Positions 51,240 to 62,629 of a DNA stretch of 64,000 nt are shown here, in pieces. Both the position numbers and the translations under genes were made by a program. The DNA lies in assembly GCA_905250115.1 (NCBI GenBank), contig CAJNOI010000004.1:1030621-1094620 (forward strand), written 5' to 3'. Below the pieces are notes generated by a model. It was not told the DNA's origin. It saw nothing but the letters and a program-made list of their open reading frames with translations, and made no database searches. This stretch comes from Adineta steineri. Its lineage: Eukaryota > Rotifera > Eurotatoria > Adinetida > Adinetidae. How positions within the stretch are numbered: the stretch's first letter is position 1; each line of letters begins with the position of its first letter.

Positions 51240-54148
51240 TTAATAAAGTTCAGCACTATTGAAATAACCACCGTTGGTCCCTCCAGTAACTAATACTGTT
51301 CCATTTGCTAATGTGGCTGCTGCGTGAATAGATCGTGCGACATTTAAGTTTCCTGTAGTTGTCCAAGTGCCTGTTGATGGATTATACAATTCAGCACTAT
51401 TGAGATAACCACCATTGTTTCCACCAGTAACTAATACGAATCCATTTGTTAATGTGGATGCTGTGTGAGAAGATCGTGCGACACTCATGCTACCTGTGGT
51501 TGTCCAAGTACCTGTTGATGGATTGTACAATTCAGCACTATTGCAAGCAGCACCGCCGCATCCACCAGTAACTAATACGAATCCATTTGCTAATATGGAT
51601 GCTGTGTGATAACCTCGTGCGGTACTCATGCTGCCTGTGATTGTCCAAGTGCTTGTTGATGGATTGTACAACTCAGCACTATTGAGATAACTACCATTGG
51701 ATCCGCCTACAACTAATACGGATCCATTTGCTAATGTGGATGCTGTGTGAGTGTTTCGTGCAACACTCATGGCGCTTGTGTTTGACCAAGTGCCTGTTGA
51801 TGGTTTGTACAATTCGGCACTACTGAGAACACTAGTCTTAAATCCACCAGAAATTAATACTGATCCATTTGCTAATGTGGATGCTGTGTGAAAATATCGT
51901 GCGGTACTCATGCTGTTTGTGGTTGTCCAAGTGCCTGTTGATGGATTGTACAATTCGGGATTATTGAGAGCACTGTTATTGAACCCACCAGTAACTAATA
52001 CTGATCCATTTGCTAATGTGGATGCTGTGTGATATGCTCGTGGGACATGCATGCTTCCTGTCATTGTCCATTCTAAATAAAACAGAATAGTAAAAAAAAT
52101 GTTGCTGTTAAAACGACTTCGAATTTCTCATGTGCATAAATTGTTTATCAATTGAATTACTCAAGTTTATACAAATGCGATTTAAATCATGACATTAGGT
52201 GTTGATAGACATGTTTCATACCGATAATATGTCAACTAATACTGCAACATGTAGAATTATTCGAATCATCTCAAGAGTGGATGGGTGTAAGTGATTACTA
52301 AAATGATCAATGAGTTCTATTGCATGAAAATCTTTTTATTAACAATGTTTTTGTCTGATACTGTTGAACAGGCCGCGAATACTCAATACTTCAATAAGTG
52401 TAGAGCAAACCTAGTTATCGAAAATTGTCTCTATTTAGACTTATGATAGGAAATGTTCCCTGATCTTGTGTATCTAAATGATGATCATTCATTAGCTAAA
52501 ACCAAATCTTTTAGATATCCTCATTTCTAGTAACCATCGTTTGAGCTACTACAAATCATTTAACATAGTACTGACGCTGTACTGCTGTTGTTGTGGATGT
52601 TGATGTTGTGGTTGTTGTGATTGTTGTTGATGTTGTGGTTGTTGTGATTGTTGTTGATGTTGTAGTTGTTGTGATTGTTGTTGATGTTGTGGTTGTTGTA
52701 GTTGTTGTGATTGTTGTTGTGGTTGTTGTGATTGTTGTTGTGGTTGTTGTGGATGATGTGGATGATGTGGTTGTTGTTGTTGTGGTTGTTAATGTTGTGG
52801 ATGTTGTGGATGCTGTTGTTATTGTTGTTGTTGTGAATATTGATGTCGTAGTCGATTCTATATTAAAAAATGATTTTAGAGTGAGACTAAACGATTGAAT
52901 AAGACGTGTTGCTTCTTCTGTAACAATGTATCGACGTTAAATATGAGTTGATTATAATAAAATAGGAAATTTTAAAATGATTTTTATTATAATTGTAATT
53001 CTATGATATTTACTTTAAGTATATTTCTCTTATGATAATTTTGACAACTCAATTTGTATTTCTTATGAGTTTAATGAAAAAAGAAACTTTTTGAGTCACA
53101 CAGATTGAGTCATCTAATATTTGCATATTGATTTTTTTTCTTGAAATCTTTTATTTTTATTTAACTCTTTCAGAACTATTATCGAGTATCATTCTTATAT
53201 TACGATAATTAAAGGTACGTATCTCATTAATTACCTACTTCTTAGTCAATATGAAAACGTATGACTTTTGGAAAATAGCCTACTATATACTAATTAACAT
53301 GGAAGGTCAGCATTAGCAAAAAGTATCGTTTCTCGATGGTTTTTGGAAATTAAATACGTTAACATGTAATCCTTCAATTTTTCTTCTTTTATCATTAGTA
53401 CGAATTATCACTAATAACAGAATTTTGTTGGCATATAAAATAAAAAAAGGAAAATGTTATCTTTCGGCTGTAAGGGGTCAAAATTGTCTAAATTTATTAC
53501 AAAGCTTCAGTGGCGTTGTTTAATGAATGTGATATATCATCAACTCTAAATGATAATTAGTAGCTGACTTAGCCATTAATTCAAATATTTACAACAAATA
53601 AATGAATCTTCCCATCGATTAAAGACTCGTCTAGACTGGTGAATGTGAGTATCAATCTAAAGATGAAGTTGACACGATGAATTTGAATGGCAAATCTATA
53701 TAATATTAACATTCTTCTCTAACCTCTAACGTGCTAAACTAGAAAAGGTGAGATTTTTACCGGAAACAAAAATCTTACGAAATTTTTTCAGATATGTCTA
53801 GTTTACTGGATAGCGAAACTATGATATTTTTGCAGTATTTATAATATATTTACTCTGTGCTATGAATATTGCTGATTGATTCATAAATATCAAAGAAGAA
53901 TTGAGACTAAATTCAATGAAGATCGAAGTAAAATTTGTATAAAATAATTGACAAGTTTGATTTGTTGAAAAATAATTTAATATCGATATTGTTCCATTTG
54001 AATTTATCATTTCACATATACATTGGTTTTGAGTTATATTCCATAATGATTTAGATATATTCCCAATCAATATATTATTATCTATTTTACCGATAAGGAT
54101 ACAATCGCCAGCAGAAACTACCAGTAAGACAAAAAATATCCAAAACAT
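51240..54148 (-). CDS. Secreted kelch-repeat protein, copy A
   Basis: Three exons, 53854-54148, 52576-52857 and 51240-52072, 469 residues; all junctions are phase 1 and the total is divisible by three. Exon 1 encodes a signal peptide (MFWIFFVLLVVSAGDC) and a short Cys-containing N-glycosylation-rich module (many NxS/T). Exon 2 encodes a linker of almost pure Thr, Ser and Ile. Exon 3, without introns, encodes six kelch-type blades of about 48 residues with the pattern HTASTLANGSVLVTGG, then NSAELYNPSTGTWTTTGSM. The first blade starts with the TW strand and the last stops at SAELY, so the propeller can close by strand exchange. This blade type is common in bacterial secreted proteins and abundant in bdelloids. 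Ligand unknown; an extracellular binding role is likely. The exon 2 donor GTCAGT was chosen because the alternative GTACAG is absent in copy B. Confidence 0.85.
52576..52857 (-). repeat. Threonine-codon microsatellite exon (copy A)
   Basis: An imperfect ACA/ACC/TCA/ATC repeat (seen as TTGTTGTGG on the plus strand) of 282 bases forms exon 2 of kelch gene A. It has higher-order 27-33 bp periods. Its plus-strand complement gives a long Val/Asp frame that is only an antisense shadow. Confidence 0.85.
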
Positions 54149-55516
54149 CTTTTATGACTTGATGTTTTAAACTTTTTTGTTAGAAACATTTTAGTTAGTA
54201 AACATTGTTGTTTCTCTTTCCTTTCATTTTCTCGAACTCTCTCGTTCAATATTTAATCACTACAAACAAAAGTGTTGTAGATTGTTAGTCAGGTTTGTGT
54301 GAAAAAATAACTGCAATCACGAATAGTATACATACACAAAACGAGTAGAATAGAAAAAGGAGAAAAGATTTGACAAAAAGAAAAGAAAATATTACCTTAC
54401 TTTCTTTAATTATTTATGGAATCAAAATCGTGATCATCAAATAAACAGAAGAAAAAAGAAACAGTTTTTTTCTGTATATGTAATGGCGTTCAGTCATACA
54501 GAATAAAGTAACTAGCGATCATATTTCTAGACCGTATTCTGAATGGTGATGAACAAGCCGTTGCTATATTTTGTTTGGTTCAGCATACTGATTAATACAT
54601 TACAAACTAAGATTATTATGTACAATTTAATTTTTGTCTCAATCAGTTAATCGGATTTATTCTTACAATAGCCTCATATAATTCACTAGATAAATGCAGG
54701 AATTATAACAACATGATTTTACTGATTATAGTTATTTTACGACTAATAACAGCGTTCTCAACCATTTTGAGGGTGTGGGTGTGCCTAAGCAGACAAGGTT
54801 TTGCAAAAACGCATGTAAACGCTCTGTAACTGAAGTTTTGAATGTTTTCTTTTCATAAATTTTTTCTGTAACTGATGATAAAAATTTTACTGTGTAAACA
54901 ATGAAATAGCAAGAATCATAAATATTTTCTTTTCATAGTTTTTTTCCGTAATTGATAATAAAAATTTTACTGCATGAACAATGAAATTGAAAGAATCATC
55001 AATATTTTCTTTTCATAAATTTTTTCCGTAACTAATGATAAAAATTTTACTGTATAAACGATGAAATAGGAAGCATTATGAATGCTTTTATACATGAAAT
55101 TTTACATTTGCGATATAAATGAGATCTAATTAAGAAGACGCATCTAAGCTTATTCCAATCATTAGTATTCGAGCGTTTTAATGGGTAACAGAAACTTGCA
55201 TTGTTAACAGTATTAAATGAGTAGTATGATGATTTAAACTTATATACTTTTGAATATTTATCTTTTTCAATTGTGTAAAGGCGTAAATACTCGTTTTTTT
55301 CAGCGACTTCACGGTTTAGTTTTGGATCTATATTCAAAATCCATTATTTATGAGTACTTTAGAAATATTGTTTTTTCTGACAAAATAATGATATGTATAT
55401 ATTATTTGGTAGATGATAATGTATTAAGAAATATGAATGATTAAATGGTTTGATTACATGTAAAAAAAGCGTTATGATTGAGTTTACAAAAGAAAATGTC
55501 ATTCTGTCTATATCAA
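54149..55516. other. Spacer between the kelch paralogues
   Basis: Contains the promoter of copy A, an 80-bp tandem repeat (54849-55073), an isolated GGGTGTGGGTGTG word near 54771 and, next to copy B, the conserved 3' flank shared with copy A. No gene is supported; frames at 55047-55444 lack splice partners. Confidence 0.5.
54849..55073. repeat. 80-bp tandem repeat, about 2.8 copies
   Basis: The unit begins CTTTTCATAAATTTTTTC and contains GATAAAAATTTTACTG and AACAATGAAAT. Copies start at 54849, 54929 and 55009, an exact 80-base period, with the third copy truncated. Confidence 0.9.
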
Positions 55517-58500
55517 TTAATAAAGTTCAGCACTATTGAGAATAGCACTGCTGCCATATCCACCAACAACTAATACTGATCCATTTGCTAATATAGATGC
55601 TGTATGCATATATCGAGCGACATTTATGCTACCTGTGATTGTCCAAGTACCTGTTGATGGATTATATAATTCAGCACTATTGCAAGCAGCGCCGCCGCAT
55701 CCACCAGTAATTAATACGAATGAACTTGTTAATGTGGATGCTGTGTGAGAAGATCGTGCGACACTCATGGTACCAGTGGTTGTCCAAGTACCTGTTGATG
55801 GATTGTATAATTCAGCACTATTGCAAGCAGCACCACCGCATCCACCAGTAACTAATACTAATCCATTTGCTAATATGGATGCTGTGTGATAACCTCGTGC
55901 GGTACTCATGGTACCTGTGAGTGTCCAGGTGCTTGTTGATGGATTGTACAGTTCAGCACTATTAACATAACTACTGCCACTGTATCCACCAGCAACTAAT
56001 ACTGATCCAATTGCTAATGTAGATGCTGTGTGCATATATCGTGCGACACTCATAGTAGTTGTGGGTGTCCAAGTGTTTGCTGATGGATTGTACAACTCAG
56101 CACTACTGAGAGAACTACCGCTTAATCCACCAGCAACTAATACTTTTCCATTCGCTAATGTGGTTGCTGTGTGCTGATATCGTGCGACACTCATGCTGGG
56201 GGTGGTTGACCAAGTGCCTGTTGATGGTTTGTACAATTCAGCACTATCGAGAATACCAACACCAGTCTTATATCCACCAGAAACTAATACGGATCCATTT
56301 GTTAATGTGGATGCTGTGTGAAGATATCGTGCGGTACCCATGTTGTCTGTGGCTGTCCAAGTGTTTGTTGATGGATTATACAACTCAGCACTATTGAAAG
56401 AATTACTACCGCTAAATCCACCAGCGACTAATACTGATCCATTTGCTGCTGCGGTTGCTGCGTGATATTGTCGTGCGACATTCATATTTCCTGTCATTGT
56501 CCATTCTAAATAAGACAGAATAGTGAGTTTAAAATGCTGTTCTTAAAATGATTTCGAATCGCTCATGTACGTAAGTTGTCTCTCTATTAATGACAAATTA
56601 AATGATTTCGAGCGTTCAATAAGCTTCTCTTCGTTTTCATGATTAAGATAAGATTCATTATGAAATGTCAAGTTAAACTGTTTAAAAAAATTATTATAAA
56701 CGACGTTATTAGTATTTTTCGAGGTCTACTGGTGTCGCGAACTAATGAAACTTATGTACTGTTTTACAATTTAGTTATGATAAATAATGGTCGGAATTCC
56801 AAATTTGAGTGAGAGTCATTCTACATTATTCAACATAGTGAAAATAAGACGTACTTTGACCATGTTAGATGAGTGATGTATGCATGTGTCAATGAGGATG
56901 TCACTGCGAGTAAGAGAATATAATTCTCGCATCTTTCTCATGAGAAAGTCAGTACACTAAGGGTTAATATATCATGATGAAAGACGTTTTTCTTGAGTTT
57001 GACGTTTGCATTTTATATTACTACCATATTTTTTGGAGTTACTCAACTCTATACAAATGCGATTTAAATCATGAGAGTGCGTTGGTATGACTGATTATTA
57101 AAATGATCTATGAGTTCTATTGCATGAACATCTATTTATTAACAATGTTTTCGTCTGATACTGTTGAATAGAAAGAGAATATTCAATACTTAAATGAATT
57201 TAGATCAAATCTAGTCATCAAAAATTGTCTCTATTTCGACTTATGATAGGAAATGTTCCCTGCTCTTGTCTATCTAGACGACGGTCATTCAATATCTAAA
57301 ATCAAATCTTTTAGATATCCTCATTTCTAGTAACCATCGCTTGAGCTACTACAAATCATTTAACATAGTACTGACGCTGTATTGCTGTTGTTGTTGTGGA
57401 TGTTGATGTTGAAGTTGTTGTTGAAGTTGTTGTTGTTGTGGTTGTTATTGTTGTTGTTGTTGATGTAGTGGATGTTGTTGTGGATGTTGATGCTGTTGAT
57501 GTTGTTGATGTTGTCGTAGTCAGTTCTATATTGAAAAAATGATTTTACAGTCAGGCTAAATGACTGGATAAGATTTGTTTTTTCTGTAACAATACGTCGA
57601 CGTTAAATATGAGTCGATTATAGTTAAACAGGAAATGTTTGAATGATTTTCGTTATGAGTTTAATTCTGCGATATTTACTTTAATTATATTTCTATTATA
57701 ATAATTTTGACGACTCAATTTTCATTTCCTAATAAGCTTACTAATCAAACTTTTCGAATTACGCAGATTGAGTCATGTAAGATTTGAAAATTGATTCTTT
57801 TCTTAGAAACTTTCAATTTTATTCAAGATTATATTCTGATCAGAAACTAATTCTAACGGAATGAGGAAAGATCACAAAATTGAATTGATCTAATTTATGA
57901 TTTTCTTCTCAGAATTTTTCATTATTGTAGTGTATCTAATTATACTGTTAAGAGATTGTTGCTGAGACAGAAGAAAATTTAAGGTGCAAAACTAACCTCA
58001 AACTACTTGTGATCACCACCTTAATGAAGATACCCGTAACTAACTATTTATCTCTTAAGGTTCCGTTCAATGCGTTATATTTCTATGGAATTCTAATAAA
58101 AAACTTGTTTAACAGGTATTGATATTTTGTATAAATTTATGGATATGAAAGCGTTATATCCATAGATGTTTCATGGGATAAATATTTCATTTTTTCTTCG
58201 TTATTCTTTTAATGTTCAATGGTATTGATTGTTTAGTTTCAAGTGTCAAAGAGATTTCATTTTACTCAGATATTTTCAAAGTCGAATTCAAAACATAAAT
58301 CTCAAAAGAGACCGTTTAGTTCAAAAAGAATTGCTTCCGAAAAGAATTTGATTGAATGTGTTTTTTTCTGTCATTTTGAGTCAAATCAATCTGTGATTAT
58401 TTTTTTCTAAATCTGTTGTATTTATACTGACCTGGTGGAAATCGTGTTTCACTGATAACATTCATACTTGTAGCATCCACATCAGCCAGCATATTTCCAT

Positions 58501-58765
58501 TTTGATTCAATATATTATCAAATAATTCACAATTTGAAGTTGATCGATGAAAAGTTGCTGTTGTGCATTGACTTTGACCTAAACAAGCAAATTGACAATT
58601 CTTAATATCTGTTGTAATAACGCTAATGAATGGTAAACAAGTTGTATTGACACATTGAAATTTAGAATTAGGTATTAAAAACATTTGCTCTGATCGTATA
58701 TCTTCTCCGGCTGTTTGTGTGATCATCATGAATGAAAGCCATAAATAAAGTCTTGTTGAAGTCAT
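55517..58765 (-). CDS. Secreted kelch-repeat protein, copy B
   Basis: Three exons, 58432-58765, 57376-57525 and 55517-56505, 490 residues; again all phase 1 and divisible by three. Exon 1 has a signal peptide (LYLWLSFMMITQTAGE) and a PAN/apple-like Cys module (FQCVNTTCLPFISVITTD, CQFACLGQSQCTTATFHR, NCELF). Exon 2 is a Thr/Ser linker of 49 codons. Exon 3 encodes seven kelch blades with the same NSAELYNPSTGTWT pattern, one more than copy A. Two adjacent blades with GGCGGAACNSAELY are nearly identical, pointing to recent internal duplication. The start is the ATG at 58763-58765; the TTG just upstream is not needed. Exons 2-3, intron 2 and the 3' flank are clearly homologous to copy A, but exon 1 is not obviously similar, so the N-terminal modules may have been exchanged. 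A secreted recognition or adhesion role is inferred only. Confidence 0.86.
57376..57525 (-). repeat. Threonine-codon microsatellite exon (copy B)
   Basis: 150-base imperfect ACA/TCA repeat forming exon 2 of kelch gene B. It is 132 bases shorter than in copy A, yet the reading phase is conserved. Confidence 0.85.
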
Positions 58766-59979
58766 CAACCATCAGATTCTAAGTTGATCAAATGAATTCA
58801 ATTCATAATAGAAGACAAAGTATTTATTGAGAAATAAATTCTTTTTTTCTTCTCTCATTTCACCGAGTAATGCATGGATTTTTTCTAGGATCTATTTCAT
58901 CAATCTAACGGAGAAGTAGTCCCGATATCTTTTTCTCAGAACTCATTTTATTGATCTAACGAGAATAGAGTCTTGACGTCATTTCCTCAGAATTCATTTC
59001 ATCTATTTAATCAACAAAAGTACTCAGGACTTTTCTTATTTTCAAAAAAAATTATCTTTCTGACGAGATGATTTTCCTACGTGTTTACATGTTATCTGTG
59101 GACAAATATATTTATCGATAGCGCTTTTGAGTTATATAAAAGATGAAAAACACAAAGAACTATTAATCTAACAAAATTGAAATTGAAAAGAAAATATAAT
59201 CAAACATCTAGCTGCAGGTGAAATTTATTTATATATTCAAAATTGAATACTTCATAAGTATCTCATAGACTATTCAATATATCAGTGAACTGTCACATCA
59301 TTCATATAGAATAAAGTTAATCTTTAATATCTAAACGAAGAATAATTAGATGAGTTGTTTGATTAGACAAAAAAGCTGAACACTTCTTCAAAATCAAACA
59401 CACTTGACCTTAAGTTTCTATAGCCCAAAGTATAAAAACATTTCGAAAATCTTTCTTTTTATTATTCTTCTATTTTTGATTGATTATAATTTGTAATTGA
59501 ATAGATAATCATTTGTTTCTTCATCAATCTGAAAACGATCCAAAGAATTGAGTTTTATATTTATGTAGCATAGTGTTAACATCTTATTTATTAGATAAAT
59601 TAAAACAAACAGTACTTTTAGGAGTTCAAAGTTAGTTAAATATTGATTTATTATAACAACACATTCTCATGTACTTGCTTTCTCAATGAAAAATAATTCC
59701 TCGAGTAAATGTTTCCCTTGTTTTTCTTTCATTTATTTATTGCATGTATACAAAACAAGAAACAGAGAGCTTGTAAAATCATATAGGCTCTATTACAATC
59801 ATAATAATATAAACTACATTGTTTCGCAAAACGAGAATCGGATATGAATAAAACAATGATGGGAACAAAAAGTTGACTTGTTTTGTCGATAGAAAATCGA
59901 ATCTCATGATTAAACTACGTAGAAAAACTAAGTTGATGACACGTCTTTTCATTCTTCAAATATTTTGTCGAAGAAAAAT
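58766..59979. other. Upstream region of kelch gene B
   Basis: AT-rich with no supported gene. Three loosely repeated segments at about 58885-59020 (TTTCATCnATCTAAC plus variations of CTCAGAAnTCATTT) suggest old local duplication. Confidence 0.4.
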
Positions 59980-60051
59980 AGCAAAAGTATTCTTTTAAAG
60001 TTTGAGTATAACATACACAACTCAAAGATAAGGATGTGTATGAATGTGGGT

Positions 60052-60101
60052 GAGAGTGAGTGTGGGTGTTATTTTTATGCCACATCCACACTCACACTCT
60101 C
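60052..60101. repeat. TGTGGG-rich hairpin
   Basis: GAGAGTGAGTGTGGGTG (60052-60068) can pair with CACATCCACACTCACACTCTC (60081-60101) around a short AT loop. The G-rich strand carries two TGTGGG words, at 60045-60050 just outside and in the stem. Confidence 0.75.
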
Positions 60102-60987
60102 ATATATATATAGCATTTTCAATCATGTTAATTATTTAAATGTATAAATGAAAAACTATTTGTATCTAATTAAATTTTAAAGAAAAGACAGATAGAAAGA
60201 ATCTATTCATGCAAACTGTCTCAATTTTGTTTTTTTAGATATTCGTGAAGATTTTTAATCTTTTATTCTCATAGCATAAAGAAAAACATGAAACAAATTA
60301 ACAAAAAAAAATAATTTTTTATTTTTGTATTGCTTAATAGCATCACCAGATAATGAAACTAAATCTCACAAGTACAAAACAGCATGATCAATATCATTAA
60401 CCCAGGACGACTATTCTGACCATCGGAAACGGCGTTTCAAGCAGCTGGAAGCGATTATAAAACGGTGTTTTTACATCGTTTACATTGCCGTTGCTTTTTG
60501 AGCCGGGACAAATGTTCTAAATGCACTAACAGCTGTCCTTGTGGCATCGTCACAGTATACTTTTCTTTAAGATCAGAACATAAAATCTTGGTAAATAAAT
60601 TGGCGGCAAATGGGTTGTACATAAAACACAGACTTTTCTTGTCGAATGCTTTTTCGATTGATTTATATAATAACAGGCCATTGCATGGATTGTTAATATC
60701 TGTTTCTTGTAATTTGAAGTTTGATTATCTGACGCCTTTAATTGAAGCTCTCCATATATGAAAGGCCCTTACTAAATTTCGATCAAAAAATGTATTTAAA
60801 ATCATTTACTTTATTTGTTTTGTATTTGTTTGGCCCCAATGATAATAGGTGATAAGGTTGTTTTTAAATTCGTCTTGTTCTTCTACAGTCCGTGTTGATC
60901 TGGAATCCCAGCAATCTAAATCACGATCAATCGATCATTTCTTTAATGTAGAAGATAATCAACCTTCGATGATAATTTTTTTAGATA

Positions 60988-61135
60988 TTTTTGATTCACC
61001 TGAGTTTTGCTTATGAATTTTTAATATTATATTTATTCGTTCGTGTAGTTTAATACATGAATTAATATAATAAGAGTGTGGGTACGGGTTGGATGAGTGA
61101 GGGTGTGGATGAAGAAGAGACACCCAAACCCACCC
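60988..61135. repeat. Direct repeat, left copy, with TGTGGG-rich end
   Basis: Begins TTTTGATTCACCTGAGTTTTGC and ends in a G-rich block (GTGTGGGTACGGGTTGG, then GAGGGTGTGGATGAAGAAG) followed by a C-rich block that folds back on it. It is strongly similar to 61725-61872. Confidence 0.85.
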
Positions 61136-61139
61136 TCAC

Positions 61140-61560
61140 GATTCCGTATATTATCAAATCCAACTATTATTTGAGTATGAATTGATTTATGTTCAGCAAC
61201 TATGACACCTCCAAATAAATTTGTACCATCGATAGAGAAGACATCATAATTAAAGAAGTGTTTCGTAAATTTTTTAATCGATTCTTCGTCGTGATGTGTT
61301 CCATTTATTGTAATAATCGGTAGTGAAGTAAAATCAATGAGGTTGAAGATCTCTATCATGTATCGTTTTATGCTGGAAATTTGTGTAATACAATCATAGT
61401 CGAACTCCAAGAACGGTGGATCAATAATCATGACCTTATTTTTTGCCATATAATCTTCTAGCTTAGTAGTCAACTCAAAAGTTAGTGGCTTGAGTACAAT
61501 TTTTTTTGGCAACAAATTAGATGAAATATTTATATTTTCCTCTTCAACATATTCTTGCAC
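61140..61560 (-). pseudogene. LINE-type endonuclease (APE) fragment, relic
   Basis: A minus-strand frame contains LPIITINGTHHDEESIKKF and FSIDGTNLFGGVIVAEHKSI. This resembles the first half of LINE apurinic-like endonucleases, where an ETHL motif is followed some 25 residues later by GGV.I.V. Here ET is replaced by GT. The similarity stops at the edge of the left direct repeat (61139). No reverse transcriptase follows in the window, so the copy is truncated. The upstream part (PKKIVLKPLTFELTTKLEDY) is unassigned. The identification is from pattern memory only. Confidence 0.45.
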
Positions 61561-61724
61561 AACATTCTGATTGTTTAAAACTTACATTTCTTGATATATC
61601 TTTTGATTTTATTACTATTGAGAATAAAATAATAATTGGTGATAGTGAACTTTGTAGTATTCCATTATCAATTACAATGGATGAAGATGAAGATGTGTGT
61701 AGCTTGAGTATAATTGTATGTATA

Positions 61725-61872
61725 CTTTTGATTCATATGAGTTTTGCTTATAAATTTTTAATAATATATTTATGCGTTCTTGTAATTTAGTAGATGAACT
61801 AATATAATAAGCGTGTGGATACGGGTTGGATGAGTGAGGGTGTGGATGAAGAAGAGACACCCACATCCACGC
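61725..61872. repeat. Direct repeat, right copy, with TGTGGG-rich end
   Basis: Begins TTTTGATTCATATGAGTTTTGC and ends in the same G-rich and C-rich foldback as the left copy. The offset from the left copy is 737 bases. Confidence 0.85.
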
Positions 61873-62629
61873 CCACACCATCAAACAAATACATACACGT
61901 ACAGTTTCAAAAAAAGAAGTACTTTTGTTACCTCAATCTTGAGTTTATACGCAATTAGTGTATGGGTAAATAGAAACAGATAATCAAACTGGTGATGAAT
62001 TTGGTTTAGATTATAGTCACGTACTTGTTGGAATAGTAAATCCATATTTTTTATCTAGAAAGGAGGAGATGATTTATCATGAGCTAAAATACATAATGAA
62101 TTTAACGATTAAAGAAGAAAAAACAAATAGAAATCAGTTAGTCATAAAATCTGTTACTAAGATCATCTTTATTTTCGTTTTAAATAACAAGTAACGCTCG
62201 TCTAAGGACTCGCTTAGCTCTTTCTCATAGAAACGGTGTTCTACAATGCTACGGGACCTTTTGCTTATATAACTTGCAAAAACTAACATCAGATTCGAAG
62301 TCCCTGCATCGAAATACCTCTAGAAATGTCTTTTCTGAAAAATTGGTCTTCGATGTTTTTTTGACCTTACGGACACACAAGCAAGCAAACAAACAATTTA
62401 TGTTTACTGGACTCTTCTCTACGAGAAAGAGAATTATAATAAACATCATTAGTTCTATGACGTAATCTGAAATCTTTTACAAGTAAATCATAAATTAAAT
62501 ATGCTCGATGTTATTTCAAAGGATCAGAAATATTTGAAAGAAAGACGTTTTTCAATGAAATAATATATTAAAAAATAATTGAAGATTTATTTAAATTAAA
62601 GAAATATTTAATATACAATAAGATAATAT

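Larger units (their letters stand above)
60300..62629. other. Decayed repeat region
   Basis: No intact gene. Fragments of open frame occur at 60465-60761 (+, Cys-rich start, unrecognised), 60895-61010 (+), 61590-61720 (+) and about 61990-62190 (+, VGIVNPYFLSRKEEMIYHEL), none with clear starts or partners. They are embedded in a pair of about 148-bp direct repeats and G-rich hairpins. Most economically these are remains of mobile elements. Confidence 0.4.

Noticed and set aside
52593-52898. Plus-strand frame of almost pure Val/Asp
   Set aside because: It is the antisense of the threonine-repeat exon of kelch gene A and follows only from the triplet repeat.
51240-56505. Kelch exons as bacterial contamination in the assembly
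   Set aside because: Both are spliced in phase to eukaryotic signal-peptide and linker exons with GT-AG introns, and are embedded in AT-rich host sequence.
60465-60761. 98-codon Cys-containing frame as a gene
   Set aside because: No start context, splice partner or recognisable family; it is within a region of decayed repeats.
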